Below, piece by piece: positions 38,490 to 51,469 of a DNA stretch of 64,000 nt (position 1 is the stretch's first letter; each line of letters begins with the position of its first letter). Below the pieces are notes generated by a model. The model searched no databases and was not told the origin of the DNA. It saw nothing but the letters and a program-made list of their open reading frames with translations. Origin of the DNA: Atrichornis clamosus (lineage: Eukaryota > Chordata > Aves > Passeriformes > Menuridae); NCBI GenBank assembly GCA_013400975.1, contig WBMZ01005332.1, forward strand, positions 62,001-126,000. The letters run 5' to 3'. The position numbers and the translations under genes were made by a program.

Positions 38490-38939
38490 AGACATTACAC
38501 ACCCAAAATCTCACCTCTTTCATGTGATCCCAACCCGGCCTCCACAAAGCACCCTGGCGTCTCCACAAATAGGCAAATGTTTTGAGTCATTAATCATTAT
38601 TTGTCCAGTCTCTCGCAACATATTATCAGGCATTTATAGGAAACAAAAAAAAAAAGGAATGTCCTTCTAAATCTGTAAATGGGAAGAATAGTAAACTTTA
38701 TCAGTAATAAATGTTTACTGTGTATGGGGGGAGGATTGAGTTAGAGTAAATAATAGAAGAGTCTTTATTTGTATAGTTTATAAGTAATGCTTATATAACA
38801 CACCCCTTTGCAATTTACAGTGATTCCCTGAGCCAAAGAGGTATCAGAGCATTTAGGAATTCAGAGAGTTGTCCCTACTATCCTCTTGTTACCTTTCAGG
38901 TCCTGTGCGCTGGAAACTTCCCACCTCAAGGTAGGGAGT

Positions 38940-39229
38940 ACGCAGGAAGGAGAAATGACATTTGTTTTCCCAAGGCACCCTTAGAAGTGATGGAGACCTG
39001 CTTTCCTGGAGATGACTGAACACCCCACCTGCTGATGAGAAGCAGTGAATGAATTCCTTTTTTTGCTTAGCTTGTATGTATGGTTTCTGCTTTACCTATT
39101 AAACTGTCTTTATCTCAACCCACAAGTTTTCTGTCTTTTACTCTTCTGATTCCCTCCCTCATCCCACTGACGGTAAATGAGTGAGTGACTGGGTGGTGTG
39201 CAGTTGCCATTTGGGGTTAAACCACAAAA
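38940..39229 (+). mobile_element. Endogenous retrovirus LTR, 5'-truncated
   Basis: The 3' part of an avian LTR: CTGCTTTCCTGGAGATGACT, GCAGTGAATGAATTCC, a TATTAAA element at 39097-39103 where LTRs carry a polyadenylation-type signal, CTGTCTTTATCTCAACCC, ACAAGTTTTCTGTC, and the end GGGGTTAAACCACAAAA. Nothing before about 38940 fits the family, so the 5' part is missing. There is no adjacent gag, pol or env text. It is non-coding, an old solo fragment. It shares its family with 46914-47433 but differs from it at roughly a quarter of positions by eye. Confidence 0.78.
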
Positions 39230-42200
39230 AACTATGGAATACTCTTAAAAAACAGTACCTGAGTTACATGAAAAAACAGAATGTTTCAGATATAGCAGTA
39301 GATGAATGAAAACATGACCACAAGATCTGAGCTGGACTGAGTAGTTTTGATTTGATATTCAGGAAACTTCAAAATTATTGTATTCAGATCTAATGATCCA
39401 TCAGTGTTTCAAGGGTCAGACTGAACTTCAAAGGGCATGCAGGATACCTAAGTTAGATATGAATTTTTCTTTGGAAAAGCCTCCATTTTTTTCTTCATTT
39501 TCTTCTGGCTGTAAAAAAAATTTTAAAAAGCCCTCTGGGACTCATATCCCATGGTTGAAGTTTTACTTTGCAGGTATTTCCATTTAGTTAATTTATTCTG
39601 AAAATAATAATAATAATGAGTTGCATCCTTTAGTAGCACCTATTTATTCATAGAATAAAGCTATTGGTGTCAAAATTTTTGGAAGTATTTGATTGCAAAT
39701 TGCAGTGTTTCTTTGGAGGTGATTAATTTTATTAAATGGTGCAATTGTTTTGAAGTCAACAGTTTGAAGATGCATCATTTTCTCACATTTACTTTAAGAG
39801 TGCAATTGAACCTGTCCAATCATCACATCACTGTGTGGAAGTGATACATACTTCAGAAGTGCACTGTTAGTTTGATTGCATGGTACACATTTTCGTTAAA
39901 ATAGCTAAAAGATTTTTCAAATTGCATAGATTATCTGAATAAATTAAGACTTAAAAAGCTTGGACAGCCATTTCTGTAGGAAGGGGATGCAGGCTGCAGT
40001 TAAGCTATATTTATTTGAACACCTCTTCAGCTTCCAGTCTATGTTCAAAGTTAGATCTGTGATATGAAAATGGGTAGATATGCTAATTACAAGATGACAT
40101 ATAAGAACATGGGATAATTCAGAAATATTTGTACACACATCTGTCAAATGAATATGGGACCAAAGAACTTGAAGAGCCGTTCAGTTCAACCCCTTCTATA
40201 ATAGGCATTAAATTTATGGGATCTTTCATAAACTTATGAATTGCCATGATAAAACTAGACAAACTATTAATGGGGAACACTGCTGGGAAAGTAAGTAAAA
40301 GTGCCCATGTTCTACTGGATAGAAATCTTCTGATTAGAACATGTTCATGGTGAGTTTCTACTCGTTCTCTTGTCAACAGTGCCCTTCAGCTTAAATGTGT
40401 TTAGAGATAGCAGTCGTATTTTCACTCACTGCTTTTTAGGCAAAACAAGTATTTTTCATTCATTCTCCACTCACAAGATAGACTGTCATTCTGCTGCTGA
40501 GAGGCAATGTATGATTAGCCCAAGGACAGTGCTGCTGCAGCTGCACAGCTTCCGAGCAACACAGGTGGAATCTGCCTGGCTGGAGGTGTGTGAATGTATA
40601 TGTCCATCGACATTGGGTAAACCTTCTTAGACTTTTCTGTATCTTGATTTGAAAAGATCTTTAATGAAAATATATGTCCAGAATTGAAGACCTTTGGTGT
40701 AAAAGAAGGGGTGTTGAAAGGATGAATGGAACATGTGACAAAGTACTGAATTAAGTCTGCTGAAAGCATGATTTGTTACAGTATTTACCTAGTTCAAATA
40801 GGCACTTAAAACCTATTCTTACTGAGTGGAATCTTGATATTTGCAAAGAATCAGCAATAACTTTCTTTCATCTTAAGAATTTATGCAATGGATGAAGTTA
40901 AGCAAGAAAAAATATCATTCTGAAATCAATTTTACTATAATCTGAGGCTGCAATATTATCCAAGCACTTCCTTCTGATGGAAGAAAAGACTGCATGATTT
41001 TTAATATATAACATAGTCCTACATACATAAAAACATCAAAGCAAAAATATTTAGAAACAAGAGGTAATATTTTCAGCTGGACCTAATATGCTTTCATTAA
41101 AAGAGTATATAAGGCTCATATATTGCTTTAAAGATTTGCAGTGGAAAGGACCCAAATAATATACTCTGAGTCTTCCCCCTTCCCACACCTGATTGCTCAG
41201 CAATGTCAGGCTAGAAATAATATAGTATCTAATTAACCTCTGTTTCAGAAAATATCTCTTGTCAATGTTTTGTCTTAACCTGTTTCTGGTGCAGTGAATA
41301 AGGTAACGAACAATAAAGAAACGCTTGAAGGATCAGGACAGTTAATGACACTCTGACATTCAGATTTTATGTAGAGTGTTTTTTTAATTAAAATAAATAA
41401 TTTTCCTGAACTAGACTGACCACATTTCTGGGCAGGTGGTTAAAAACCAACATTGTCACCTTGGAGAAATTGTCTGTGCTTCTACTAGATGTAATCTATT
41501 CATATTTTTTTGACACAGCTGATGCAAGAGTTAAGGAAATGTTGAATGGGATGCCCGTAACAAAGAAACACCTGCTTGGAAATGTTAATCAGATGAAGAC
41601 CCTCCTCTCCTCTGTGTTCTACTGTCACTAAAATTATTTTAGAGTCTAATCTCTGCATTTCTGTGCTAGAGTTTTACAAACACTGCCATGGATACATATG
41701 TGGTCACTTGGGTAAATTTGAAAGATAACTCCATAATATCTCTTATATCCCTAAATCCCATAAAGTAACTCAAACCAGCCTTTTTTTTTTTTTTTTTTTT
41801 TGTATTTATGTGATAGTAATCTCTGATGCCATGAATTGTTACATACTGTTAGGACTCCCTTGAAGCAATATTTCTAGAAAAGTCTGTCATTTTTAATTGG
41901 GAGCCATTGCCTTAATCTAAGTATGCGTATTTAGAGGAAGGGTAGAAAATAAAAAGAAACAGTAAGGAGTGAAAAATATGAGAGTACAACATCTTTCTCC
42001 ATTAAATGCAACTCCATTTTCACTGCTCACTCATTCAGAAGCAGTCTGTGACACACAGGGTTATTCCTGTACAAATTACCATTCGGTTAGCAGAGCTTTA
42101 TGACAAGATGTTCTAATAGCAGTGCATTGTCATAATGTCACTGCAAAGCTTGGAGATGGATTTGGCAGATGTAATTTCTTTTTGCAGACATATGATAATA

Positions 42201-44261
42201 AGAACAACCTACGTATTATGCAGTGTAAAAAAATCACAGGAACCAAGGTCTTCAGCTGACACAGTGACACTGCCAGCAATGCAGCATGTATTTTTATAGA
42301 GATAGTAAAAGGGACAAAGCTTGCTAAGATAAACCTGTGCATGGATTTGCCAAGAAAACCAAAGATATTTGTTTCATTTTTTATATCATGCCTTGATATC
42401 TAATACAATGTTAGAATTCAAGATATCTGGTGAACTATTTAAAGTTGTGACAGTAATTGTAATCATTAAAAAATGAATAAAGGACTTCTATAAGTCTACA
42501 AGAATCAAGCACACAAAATGGCACCTGGTTTTACAGAGTCTAAAAACAAATATGTGATTTTGCAATTTCTTCAGATTGGAAGTAAGATACTCACCTAACA
42601 AACAAGTTAAACAACTTTCCCTTTGGTGTAAATAAACTATCATGTTATCAAAAGTAGGGTGAGAACAAATAGAGGACTATTTCTAGGAAGTGGGTATGAA
42701 CAATTCAGAGAGTTTTCAGGAAGAGCGTACAGTGAATCAAAAGGAAGAAACAAAAATATTGTTTGGAGAATTCATTTACATTAGATAGATTTATAAGAAC
42801 AAGTTAACCAATTTTTCTGTCTGTGAATCTATGTTGGTGTTACAAGTCTTACTAATAAAATTCTATCTTAAAATGCACACAATGCATGAACACAGAGACA
42901 TTTATCTTTATACTCCTGGCTCATGAATATAATATTGTGTTGTAAACTGTTCCTGTTAATTCACCTCGTAACAGTAATTGCATCTGGATTTTTTGAAGGT
43001 GTAACTTGATTGCTTTCAACAAGACACAGAGAGATTTCAATATTGATTAACATTGTTCATTCTGCTTCACTCTTTGGGAAGTTGAAACAAGCTTAGTTGA
43101 ACTCTCTGGGAAATATGGAAAAAATATCATGAGATTTTTTACAGGTGTCATAAAATGACACTTCTGTCTCTAAAGTGAACTTTCTTGAATCATGTAGCAT
43201 CGCTTCCTTTATTTACAGCAGTGTTAGGATTGTTTGAGTAAATTCAAGGACTTTTAAAGAAGAGAACAAATTTTTTGCTTCACCTTAAGATAATGTTAAA
43301 ATCTAAAGACATAAATAAAAAGGTGTACTGAAGGACATAGCTCCTGTGAAAAATTCCATGTAAAATGCTGGAAGCTTGGCAAAGTGTAAGCACTTGGAAA
43401 TACAATCTTACATTGACGATCCCTCAAATAATTTTTAATCATAGTGATGCAATCAGCCTCGGGTCTTCTGTGCTGTATTTTTTGTAGTGCTTTACATATT
43501 CTAGGTTTAAATTTCTAACCAGAAATTAGTAAAATATTGTTAGTTCTAATAGAAAAGATTGCATTTTTTAGTATAAATTTTGCAGCTTTTAAACTCTTAA
43601 ACATCAGCTGGCTGGCAAATCAATGAGCTAAAGATTATTTAAAGTGTTAAAATTCACGGACAGTATGAACAACGCAAAAATATATGAAAAGCTAAGCCAT
43701 GAATACAATGCTTTTGTAAAATCATACACACATACAAAAAGAAAACATCTAGTTTTAACACAATTTCTTTAGTGGTATTTCAGAGCAGGAGACAAAGGAA
43801 ATTATTATGTGGAGTGACAAATTACCAACTCATTTTAATCCTCAACCTATTCAATGTAACCTTCCTCATTAGGTTACAACTCTTGGTCAAATTCTACTAT
43901 TATCAGGAAAATATGACTTTGTGGGTGTGTTTGTTTAGGACTTTGTCTGTCTGGTTGTAGACACCTTAAGGAGAGTCATTTATGGGCTCTTTATGAATAA
44001 AACACTTGTGTTCTTTCTATAATTAGAATTTCCAGTATATAATTTGCATATTAAATATTTCCAGTTCATTTCTAGGAGTTCTCACAGTGCTTTGTCTTTT
44101 CGACTGGATTCAATTAATGTGTCCAAAGACACCTAGAGTAACATCAGCATTGATGAATAGGAACTGACTTCCACTGACTGCATTCCTTTGAATTGCTGTT
44201 TTGGTTTGACTGACGGATGCTTTTGGGAGTCACACAGATTGAAAAATACTGAAGCAGTAGT
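39230..44261. other. Unannotated AT-rich DNA
   Basis: No gene or named element. Between the two same-family LTRs (39229 to 46914) I see no retroviral protein blocks, so this is not a provirus interior. TAA units occur at 39603-39618. Confidence 0.55.
41781..41801. repeat. Poly-T run of 21
   Basis: Twenty-one consecutive T. It could be a reversed poly-A tail of a retrocopy, but the flanks show no recognisable insert. Confidence 0.95.
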
Positions 44262-44560
44262 ATGCAGCAGAATCATGTTTTCACAGCTGGGAATGATCAC
44301 GTATATGCACTGGTATCTATTCCTTTTTCTCCTATTTGGAACAAGCTTGAATGGAAATACCTCACTGGATGGCCAGAAGTACTCAAAACTTGTAGCTCTA
44401 TCAAAAGTGTCAGCACTGATCTGCATTCTTTGAGGCTAAAAGCCATAGAAAAGGAAAACACACCAGAAAAGGGTCTTTTTCTGACTCATGCAATATTCTC
44501 TTTGCAATATTGTATTACTTTTCAAGTGTTCTGCTTGACTGCTGATTTGAAGCGCTGAAC
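44262..44560 (+). mobile_element. Very weak candidate L1 C-terminal relic
   Basis: A 98-codon frame contains FSPIWNKLEWK, then GWPEVLKTCSSIKSV and TDLHSL. L1 ORF2 proteins have a TPIWxNP block followed by W-x-x-x-GI and a DL motif at similar spacing. A 21-base piece (ACTGATCTGCATTCTTTGAGG, near 44415) also resembles the matching place in the minus-strand relic at 46455-46913. All of this could be chance, since no frame is preserved upstream. Confidence 0.2.
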
Positions 44561-46454
44561 AAGAAGTTTATAATGCTGCCAACTTTCCTCTTGTTGAGCC
44601 ACCAGACAATTCACTGCAGGTTTTCTCTTGTGTGGGCTTTCAGTGTAAATGGTGTTCTATGCTGAAAGAACTAATATTCAGACAGTCAGACTGTGTGAGT
44701 CAGACTGTGTAGAGTGGGTTTGTATGGTCTGCAGGACATAGGAAAATCACCTAAATATGTGTTTTGATCAGAATAGGAAGAAAGTTTGGGGAATTGGGTA
44801 CGCAAAACCAGAAAAAAATATTTTATTATTTAAAACATCCTGCATCTTGTGAAATTGATCTGATTTGGTCAACACCATTGCAATGTATCTGCTTTTATTT
44901 TGTCTTGTGACCATCCTCCCTGCATAGTAGCCATAGTTCTTTCTTCTCTTAGTTTTAATGGCAGAGAAACCATTTTTGATCTGCTTGAAATATTACAAAA
45001 TGCCTAATTCAGACTGGCTTCCAACAAGTCTTACCTATTCTTTCAATTTCTATTTAAAAAAAAATAATTTCCATTAACAATATTTCCAATCAATTTGTAG
45101 CAGTAATCAAACTGTAACCTACCCATTAACCAGGAACACCTTTCTCAGTACATTGTGTCATGTAGTGTATTTTTAAATTTTAGCTCACTATGTGAAAAAG
45201 CTCAGGGATTTAAGGAATATTATGTACAACCCGTTTAATAATAACCAAAGTTTTTGAAAATTCCCTGTGCTACAATCGTAATGATCTATTTATAAAGAAT
45301 ATAAAATAGACAATATTGTTGTGGGGGAAAATTACACACTTCAGTAATAAAAACTGTACCACACCTAAGTGATTTGTATACTAAATGAGCATCATTATTT
45401 TCTTAAATATTTGCGTTTAAAATAATTTTTTTGGGTGCAAGCTAAGAGCTTAAGTTTAAGCATTGTAACAGCTTAAAGTATTCTCAACACAAGTAATGAG
45501 CTTTCTTAATCTTAGACTACCCTCTGGAACAGGACTGAAACTAGACTACATGGTTTCTATGACACTATAAAATATCAGGTTTTTAATTCCCAAAGCATGA
45601 AAAATACTCAATCATGCAGTGTGAACTTGCTTTGTAACTTTCCTAAACTTTGTTCATAGACAAAATAATTTTGTATTAAAAGCAATAGCATCAAATACTT
45701 CTGAAGTAAACAAAATATTTTGAGTCTTTTAATGATGTGTAAATTCAGGATTATAAATGTTATTCCTTCTTTAGTTTTCTCCTTTGATAAATTATCTCTA
45801 ATCCTTGGCTTCTCTCTATGACAATTCTTGATTGTATACATCTCTGTGAGACTCAAATTTTTGTAATTATTTATATACTTTTTTAGGAAGGTAAAATCTC
45901 TCATAACCAAAAATACAAATATGAATGTCCAACAGCCAAGGAAACATTATTTATTTTTCAAATTTATTTAATATTTATTTTCCAAACATATTAAAGTATG
46001 AGTTATAGATTCTATTATATACTAAGATTGAATAAGTGACTTTTAAAATGTATTTTAGTATGAAAACTAAAATGATATACTTCCAAAATCAATATATGAT
46101 ACTGGATGCACTTACGTTTTTGAAAACATGCTGCAGATATTGATATATCTCTTAGAAACGAAATGTAGTTTAGTCAGAATTTTCAGTTAGAGAACAGTTA
46201 ATTTACAATCCTGTTTTTCTGGTCATAGTAGCTAATCTATTCCCACTCTCAAATCAAATTAAAAAAATTAAATTTTGATGCAACATATGCTCCAACTGAA
46301 ATACTATCAATGAGGTAATATTTCAGTGCTGACCCACGGATAATACTGTTTAAACACATATTATGGTTATAAAAGTGCCTTCTCCATACACTGCTGAATA
46401 TGTGGCAAAAAATACGGTGGCCATCGGAAGACTGATATTTCTGAAACAGAACAG
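44561..46454. other. Unannotated AT-rich DNA
   Basis: No recognised element. It contains a 14-base tandem duplication GTCAGACTGTGTGA at 44685-44712 and a 100-codon minus-strand frame (45608-45910) with no domain. Confidence 0.5.
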
Positions 46455-46913
46455 TCCTTTACCATATTAAAATGAACTCCAAAACAATTCTGGTGTTATG
46501 CTATTAGTCTGAGCTTTTAAGGTCCAAAATATGCTAATAAAAAAGTAAAAATCAAGACCTTCCTGGCAGTAATAACAGACCCATGTTACCTGTGTACCTG
46601 CATCACTAAATGTGCAAATGGGCCAGGCATATAGTGTTATTTCTGTCCAGGCAATATGGTTAAACAAATTGGACCTTTTTATCAAGTACTTTGTTAACAA
46701 CTCAATTGAAATATTAAAGGGATCTGTTTTTACATTTATCTGAATTCTGATAAAGTAGAACTTTAAGTAAATATCTAGCTTATCTCTAAGAATGACAAAA
46801 CTCTGCACTTCTCTTTCTCTGAAGACTTCAAATGTATCCAGATCTGTCTTGATCATGGCAATTGTCCTGTGCACAAACCCACACTCATTAGTTTTCTTGT
46901 AGTAGCAATGACT
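46455..46913 (-). mobile_element. L1-clade relic, ORF2 C-terminal part
   Basis: The longest anonymous open frame in the window runs on the minus strand to a stop at 46467; it is about 129 codons from the first ATG (46856-46854) and remains open upstream to about 46913. Its text fits the L1 ORF2 C-terminal region: KTDLDTFEVF, then VQSFVILRDKLDI (L1: SFxxLRDKFDIP), then FYFIRIQI (L1: FFRYLQIR), then CYYCQEG, where L1 has a CxxC zinc-knuckle-like block, then IFWTLKAQTNSI (L1: WTCPKIxxFWxxI). The histidine and last cysteine of the knuckle are lost. The frame has no start context, and an LTR begins directly upstream at about 46914. The fit is clear but by eye only. Confidence 0.5.
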
Positions 46914-47433
46914 TGGATTTGGCTGAAAACAGAATTGATATCACAGGGATGTTTTGGCTTTTGCTGAGCAGGCCTGACCCAGTGTTAAGGTCTTTCCTGT
47001 CCCCTCACACTGCCCCACCAGCGAGGAGGCTGAGGATGTACAAAGAGTTGGGAGGCGATGTAGCCGGAACACTGACCCACTGACCAGAGGGATATTCCAG
47101 ACCATATGATGTTTTGTTCAGCAGCAAAAACTAGGGTAAGAGGAAGAAAGAGGGGGAACCTTTGGATTGTCTTCCCAAGTCACCCTAAGACATGATGCAG
47201 TCTTGATTTTCTGAAGATGGCTGAACATAGACCCACTGTTTAGAAGTAGTCTGTGAATTCCTTATTTTGTCTTTCTTGTGTGTGGATCTTTTACCTTGCT
47301 TATTAAACTGCCTCTATTTTAACTCACAAGTTTTCTGACTTTTTTCTTTCCTATTCTCTCCCCTATTCTGCAGTGGGGCAGTGAGTGAGTGGCTGTGTGG
47401 AGCTTGGCTGTCTGCTGGGGTTTAAATCACAAC
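46914..47433 (+). mobile_element. Endogenous retrovirus LTR, nearly complete
   Basis: Longer copy of the LTR family seen at 38940. Landmarks: TTGATATCACAGGGATGTTT, GCCCCACCAGCGAGGAGGCT, GAGTTGGGAGGCGATGTAGC, GAGGGATATTCCAGACCATA, TGATGTTTTGTTCAGC, AACTAGGGTAAGAGGAAG, TATTAAA at 47301-47307, ACTCACAAGTTTTCTGAC, CAGTGAGTGAGTGGCTG and the end GGGGTTTAAATCACAACC. The first 80-100 bases expected for this LTR are absent. Non-coding with no flanking internal region: a solo LTR or 5'-truncated remnant. Confidence 0.83.
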
Positions 47434-50400
47434 CATGGATCCTATTGCATCTAGGACAATGAAAACCTCATGTGAATGTGTTTGAGAGCACAGATTTTCA
47501 GTTACTTGCATTAATTTTAAAGGCCAGTGGGTTGACTTGCTTAAGAGTACTGGATAGCAGTCAGATATTTTAAATCTTAACTGTTGGGATCAATTGATTA
47601 CATTAATTGATATTAATTTTGCTGAACTTCTATACCCATTTGAAGTTTGTGCCACTTCCAGTTAGGGACAGGCTGGTATGAGATGTAGAAGTACATCTCT
47701 GATGACAATATCAGAAAATAGGTACATTAGTACCAAAAATGGTTATGTGGTTCATAAGCTTAAGTAAATGAAATACAGAGAATGATGGAATCAGTAGGCT
47801 TCTCTGAATCATCAAATAGGTTTACAAATTAGGTACAGATTTGTGACTCCCTACATGTCTTATTCTCTAAGGTTACAGAGAGATCTATTTTGTAAGACTG
47901 GAGTATAAGAAAGACAGAAGAATTATGTGATACTCCATCTGAATTCTAAAAATATATCTGCGTGGGTTTATGGATTTGATTAATGTACAGAAGATGTGGG
48001 TTCATCTTATATTTATTCCATCTTCATATATTTTTTCTGCTTTAATTACCCTAAAAAAGAAATAAGCAAGGGTTTTGTGGGTTTTTGTTTCCTTTTTTTT
48101 TTTTTTGGTCCTAACTTTCTTTTAATCCACCACATGTTTATATGTATATGTAAATAAAGTAAATTCTGGAATACATATAAAATATCAGTATATAAGAGTG
48201 TGTATTAAAAAAATGGTGCTTATAGTGACAACATCTTTATAACTATGCTTGTTATAATGCTTTCCAAAGTTGGAAACAACTGTAAATGGATATATCCCAG
48301 ATTTGTTGGAGGCTCTTTCACAACTGGAATCTCTCCATCTTCACTATCTGGGACAAGTATTATTTTATTTTTTAGAAACAACAGCCACTGATCCTTCATC
48401 AATATTGTGACTCACCCTGAATCTCAGCATAAATGTGTAAGCAAGTACAGTACAGTGCAGATTTCTTCCTATTCCTTAGTATGACTGAAAAAGTACAAGA
48501 GCCACCTGAGCTTGTGTATTTACATCAGTGCAATACAAATGGTAATTATCAGTGGATTTTTGTTATTTTTATGTTTAGTAAAACAACTAATTCTACCCAG
48601 CTCCCTTTAGACTGGCTATTAATTTTAGTGCTTTAATAAAGAGAAGGCAAACAAAGTAGATAATAATATGTTTTAAAGCAGACAGTTTTTGCACAAATTT
48701 CATTCTGAGATCAGATAGATTTGTAAAATGATAATTCAAGGGAAAATTTCTTTACTTGAGATGCAAAATCCAATGTTTTCAATGCTTTTCCCTTCTTGTT
48801 CAACAATTACACCAAGTCTGTCTTACTCACAGGTAAGTCTTCAATAGACAACATACTGCAAATAGTAATAATATAAATAATATTCAGGTATTGTATCTTT
48901 AGGTTGTCCTGAACTGATCAACTTTTTTAGTTCATTAATATCTTCTCAGTATTTGTGGTTTGTCCTTCTTCCTCTTGTGCCTTAGAATAAAACTAGCCAG
49001 ACATAAACCCCTGGAATTTTGACTGCTGACCGGATTGATTTTTTTTTTTAAATGCATTTCAAAATATCTTACCAGCTATGAATTTTATTTTATTTTTGCA
49101 CTATAGTTATTTTATGTTACTGACAGAGAAATCTGCCTTTTTAAAGTTAAAAAAGAAACCTAGGACAATGTGGACAAATTTATTTTCTTAATTCTAATTA
49201 TTGCTAATATTAAAGAATTTAGTTGAGAAAATATTTTTGAAAACCTGTCACATGCTAATAATCATTGAATACTGCCAGGATTTTTTTACGAAACCAGAAC
49301 AGCATTTATTAAATGGGTTTATTTGCCTTTAGTGTTTTATGGAATAACTTTATTGAGCTTTCCTCGTGCTGATATCTAATATACACTAAAAATATCTCTG
49401 TTAAAGAAAGTCTATGTGATCTCCATTTTAAAGTTAGGGAGGGTATTAAGGATATGGGAAGATATTTACTTAAGATCAGTCACCTGCTGTCTGCAGCAAT
49501 TTCTCTTTTTTCCTGCAGACATCTTGAAAGAAACTAGGTTTAAAATTAATGGATTAACAGAAGTTTTGCAGTTCAGGCTTTACAATATGTAGCTAAATTT
49601 TCAGAACTGATGTGACAGTGCCTCTGCCTTATGCAGCCTTTACTAAGCACATTAAAGGATGTATCTATTTGCAATATCTTTTTTTCCCTTTAGGAAATAA
49701 CCCCTCCCAAACAGACAGAAACATACAATATCATACCTTCAATTTGACAAAATCTAGTAAGTAAAATCTTGCAAGGATGCCAAGTCACAGTGTTTAGAAT
49801 CCCAAGCCTTTGACACAATGGAGTTTGTTTTCTTACTGGTTATTTCCAGTTCCCTTCAATGCTGTGTCTAAGTACAGTAAAAATTATTATGTTCCTGTTT
49901 CAATTAATGTTTTATTGAAGAGTTTGAATATACTGTATTGGTAAAAATGGATAAAAATTCATGTAAACTTAATCTCTAGAGGATGACATTACTAAAGTGG
50001 CTCTGTTATTTCAGTGTGAAGTGAAAAGGAAGTGACTTGAAGTTCTTGACATCTTAGAGTAGATTATCATAACTATGAAATAATACTTTTGTATACGAGT
50101 GTCTCAGAAGAAGCTGAGATTCTTGGGTGTTTTCTAGAAAGTGAGCAAGTTAGGTATGATTGCAGATAAATTTCAGCTTATTCTTAGAAAATAAAAGAAA
50201 GTTATGCATTTTCATATCTCCAGAGTGTCTGTTCCTGAATATTAAACAAGTGGGTGCCTTGCCAGGTATGCACCCATATTACTTTTTCATCCTTCAATAT
50301 TTAAGCATTTTAAACAGGAAAGACATTGTAAAATATTTTAAAATGTGAATAGCAATAATCAGTTGGAATTGAATTATAGGTTGCAAATGTAAGCTGTATT

Positions 50401-51469
50401 GTATAAGTCCAACTTTGTTGTGTTTTTTTCTATTAAAATCTACCATCCTCTTTACATGAAATGTTTTTGTTTGCCTCTTTATAGAAAGTTGTAGTTACTT
50501 CAATGTCCTTTAAAATACATCTTTAATTCTGAGTCATACAAAAAGATCAACATTTTTTCTTAATATGCGAGTCAGTATGCTCTCTAAGAGACAAAATATT
50601 GCATTTCTTGGTATTTTTACAGCAGATCCTAAATAATTTCTTGCCATAATTGCTAAGTGAGAAAAAATATTTTTTAGGATCTGCTCTTAGGCTAAGGAAT
50701 AAATTTAAAATAAAGAAAAAGGAATCTGCCAAGAGTTAGGATAATATATATTCTGCTGCCAATTATTATAATTGTTCTGTTTCAACTTTAGTGATATCTC
50801 CTTTCATATTTAACTATATAGTTAATTTGGAATTTGAAAAATTATAGAAATTTGACCTAATATGATTTTTTTGTAATACCAGAGGCACTATGGCAATGCA
50901 ACTTTATGGGTAGATTTACTAGGGGATTTGGGCAATAACATCTAAAATATAGATCTTCAGAATCTTTGTCTGGCATGAAAGAAGCTCAATTCCTCGGGCA
51001 TGTAAATTTCTCTTAGCAAAATCCTATAGATATCTAATTTTCTGCTGCAGGGTATGAACAGATAGTTGAAATTCTGACAACACTAATCTGTTTGAAAGCT
51101 CTCTCTTGCCTAAACTGCAGTGAGAGTAATAAATTACAGGTTTCTGTACCTGTCTCTGTACTGAGCCTATTCCTGAAGGCATGGTAAGCAGGAAATAAAA
51201 TGGTAACTTTCAGTCTTTATTGTGTAGCAGCTGCCTGTAGCATTTTAATAAATATAAAATGAAAAAAGTATGGTAGAAAAGTTTTATGCATGACATGGTA
51301 TATGTAATATACTACTGAGATGCATAAAGTGATTTCACAATAGTAGAAAGAAGACTTCACAAACTTTTCAGTTATCTCTGTGTTGTCCACATATTCTCTT
51401 TTAAATCCCTACCAGAAAAAAGTTTTAATCTAATATCTCATACAGGAAAATATAACTCAAGGCAACCAT
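47434..51469. other. Unannotated AT-rich DNA
   Basis: No recognised gene or element. A poly-T of 14 lies at 48093-48106. Open frames are below 70 codons and without domains. Confidence 0.55.

Larger units (their letters stand above)
26342..38939. other. Unannotated AT-rich DNA
   Basis: The longest stretch without a recognised element. Open frames stay below 80 codons except in trivial overlaps, and none shows a known domain. A 33260-33520 patch and a 35966-36210 frame ending just before a splice-donor-like GTGAGT were inspected and not called. Two segments (about 35540-35880 and 21180-21420 further upstream) look like possible conserved non-coding DNA, which cannot be tested from one sequence. 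Confidence 0.5.

Noticed and set aside
40140..40200. Possible CR1 3' scrap (AACTTGAAGAGCCGTTCAGT, TCAACCCC)
   Set aside because: Only one short block resembles CR1 and nothing on either side continues it.
45520..45580. Possible CR1 or MIR tail (GACTGAAACTAGACTACATG)
   Set aside because: Too short and too divergent to assign.
39229..46914. A complete provirus bounded by two LTRs
   Set aside because: No retroviral protein blocks in between, both LTRs 5'-truncated, and high divergence between them.
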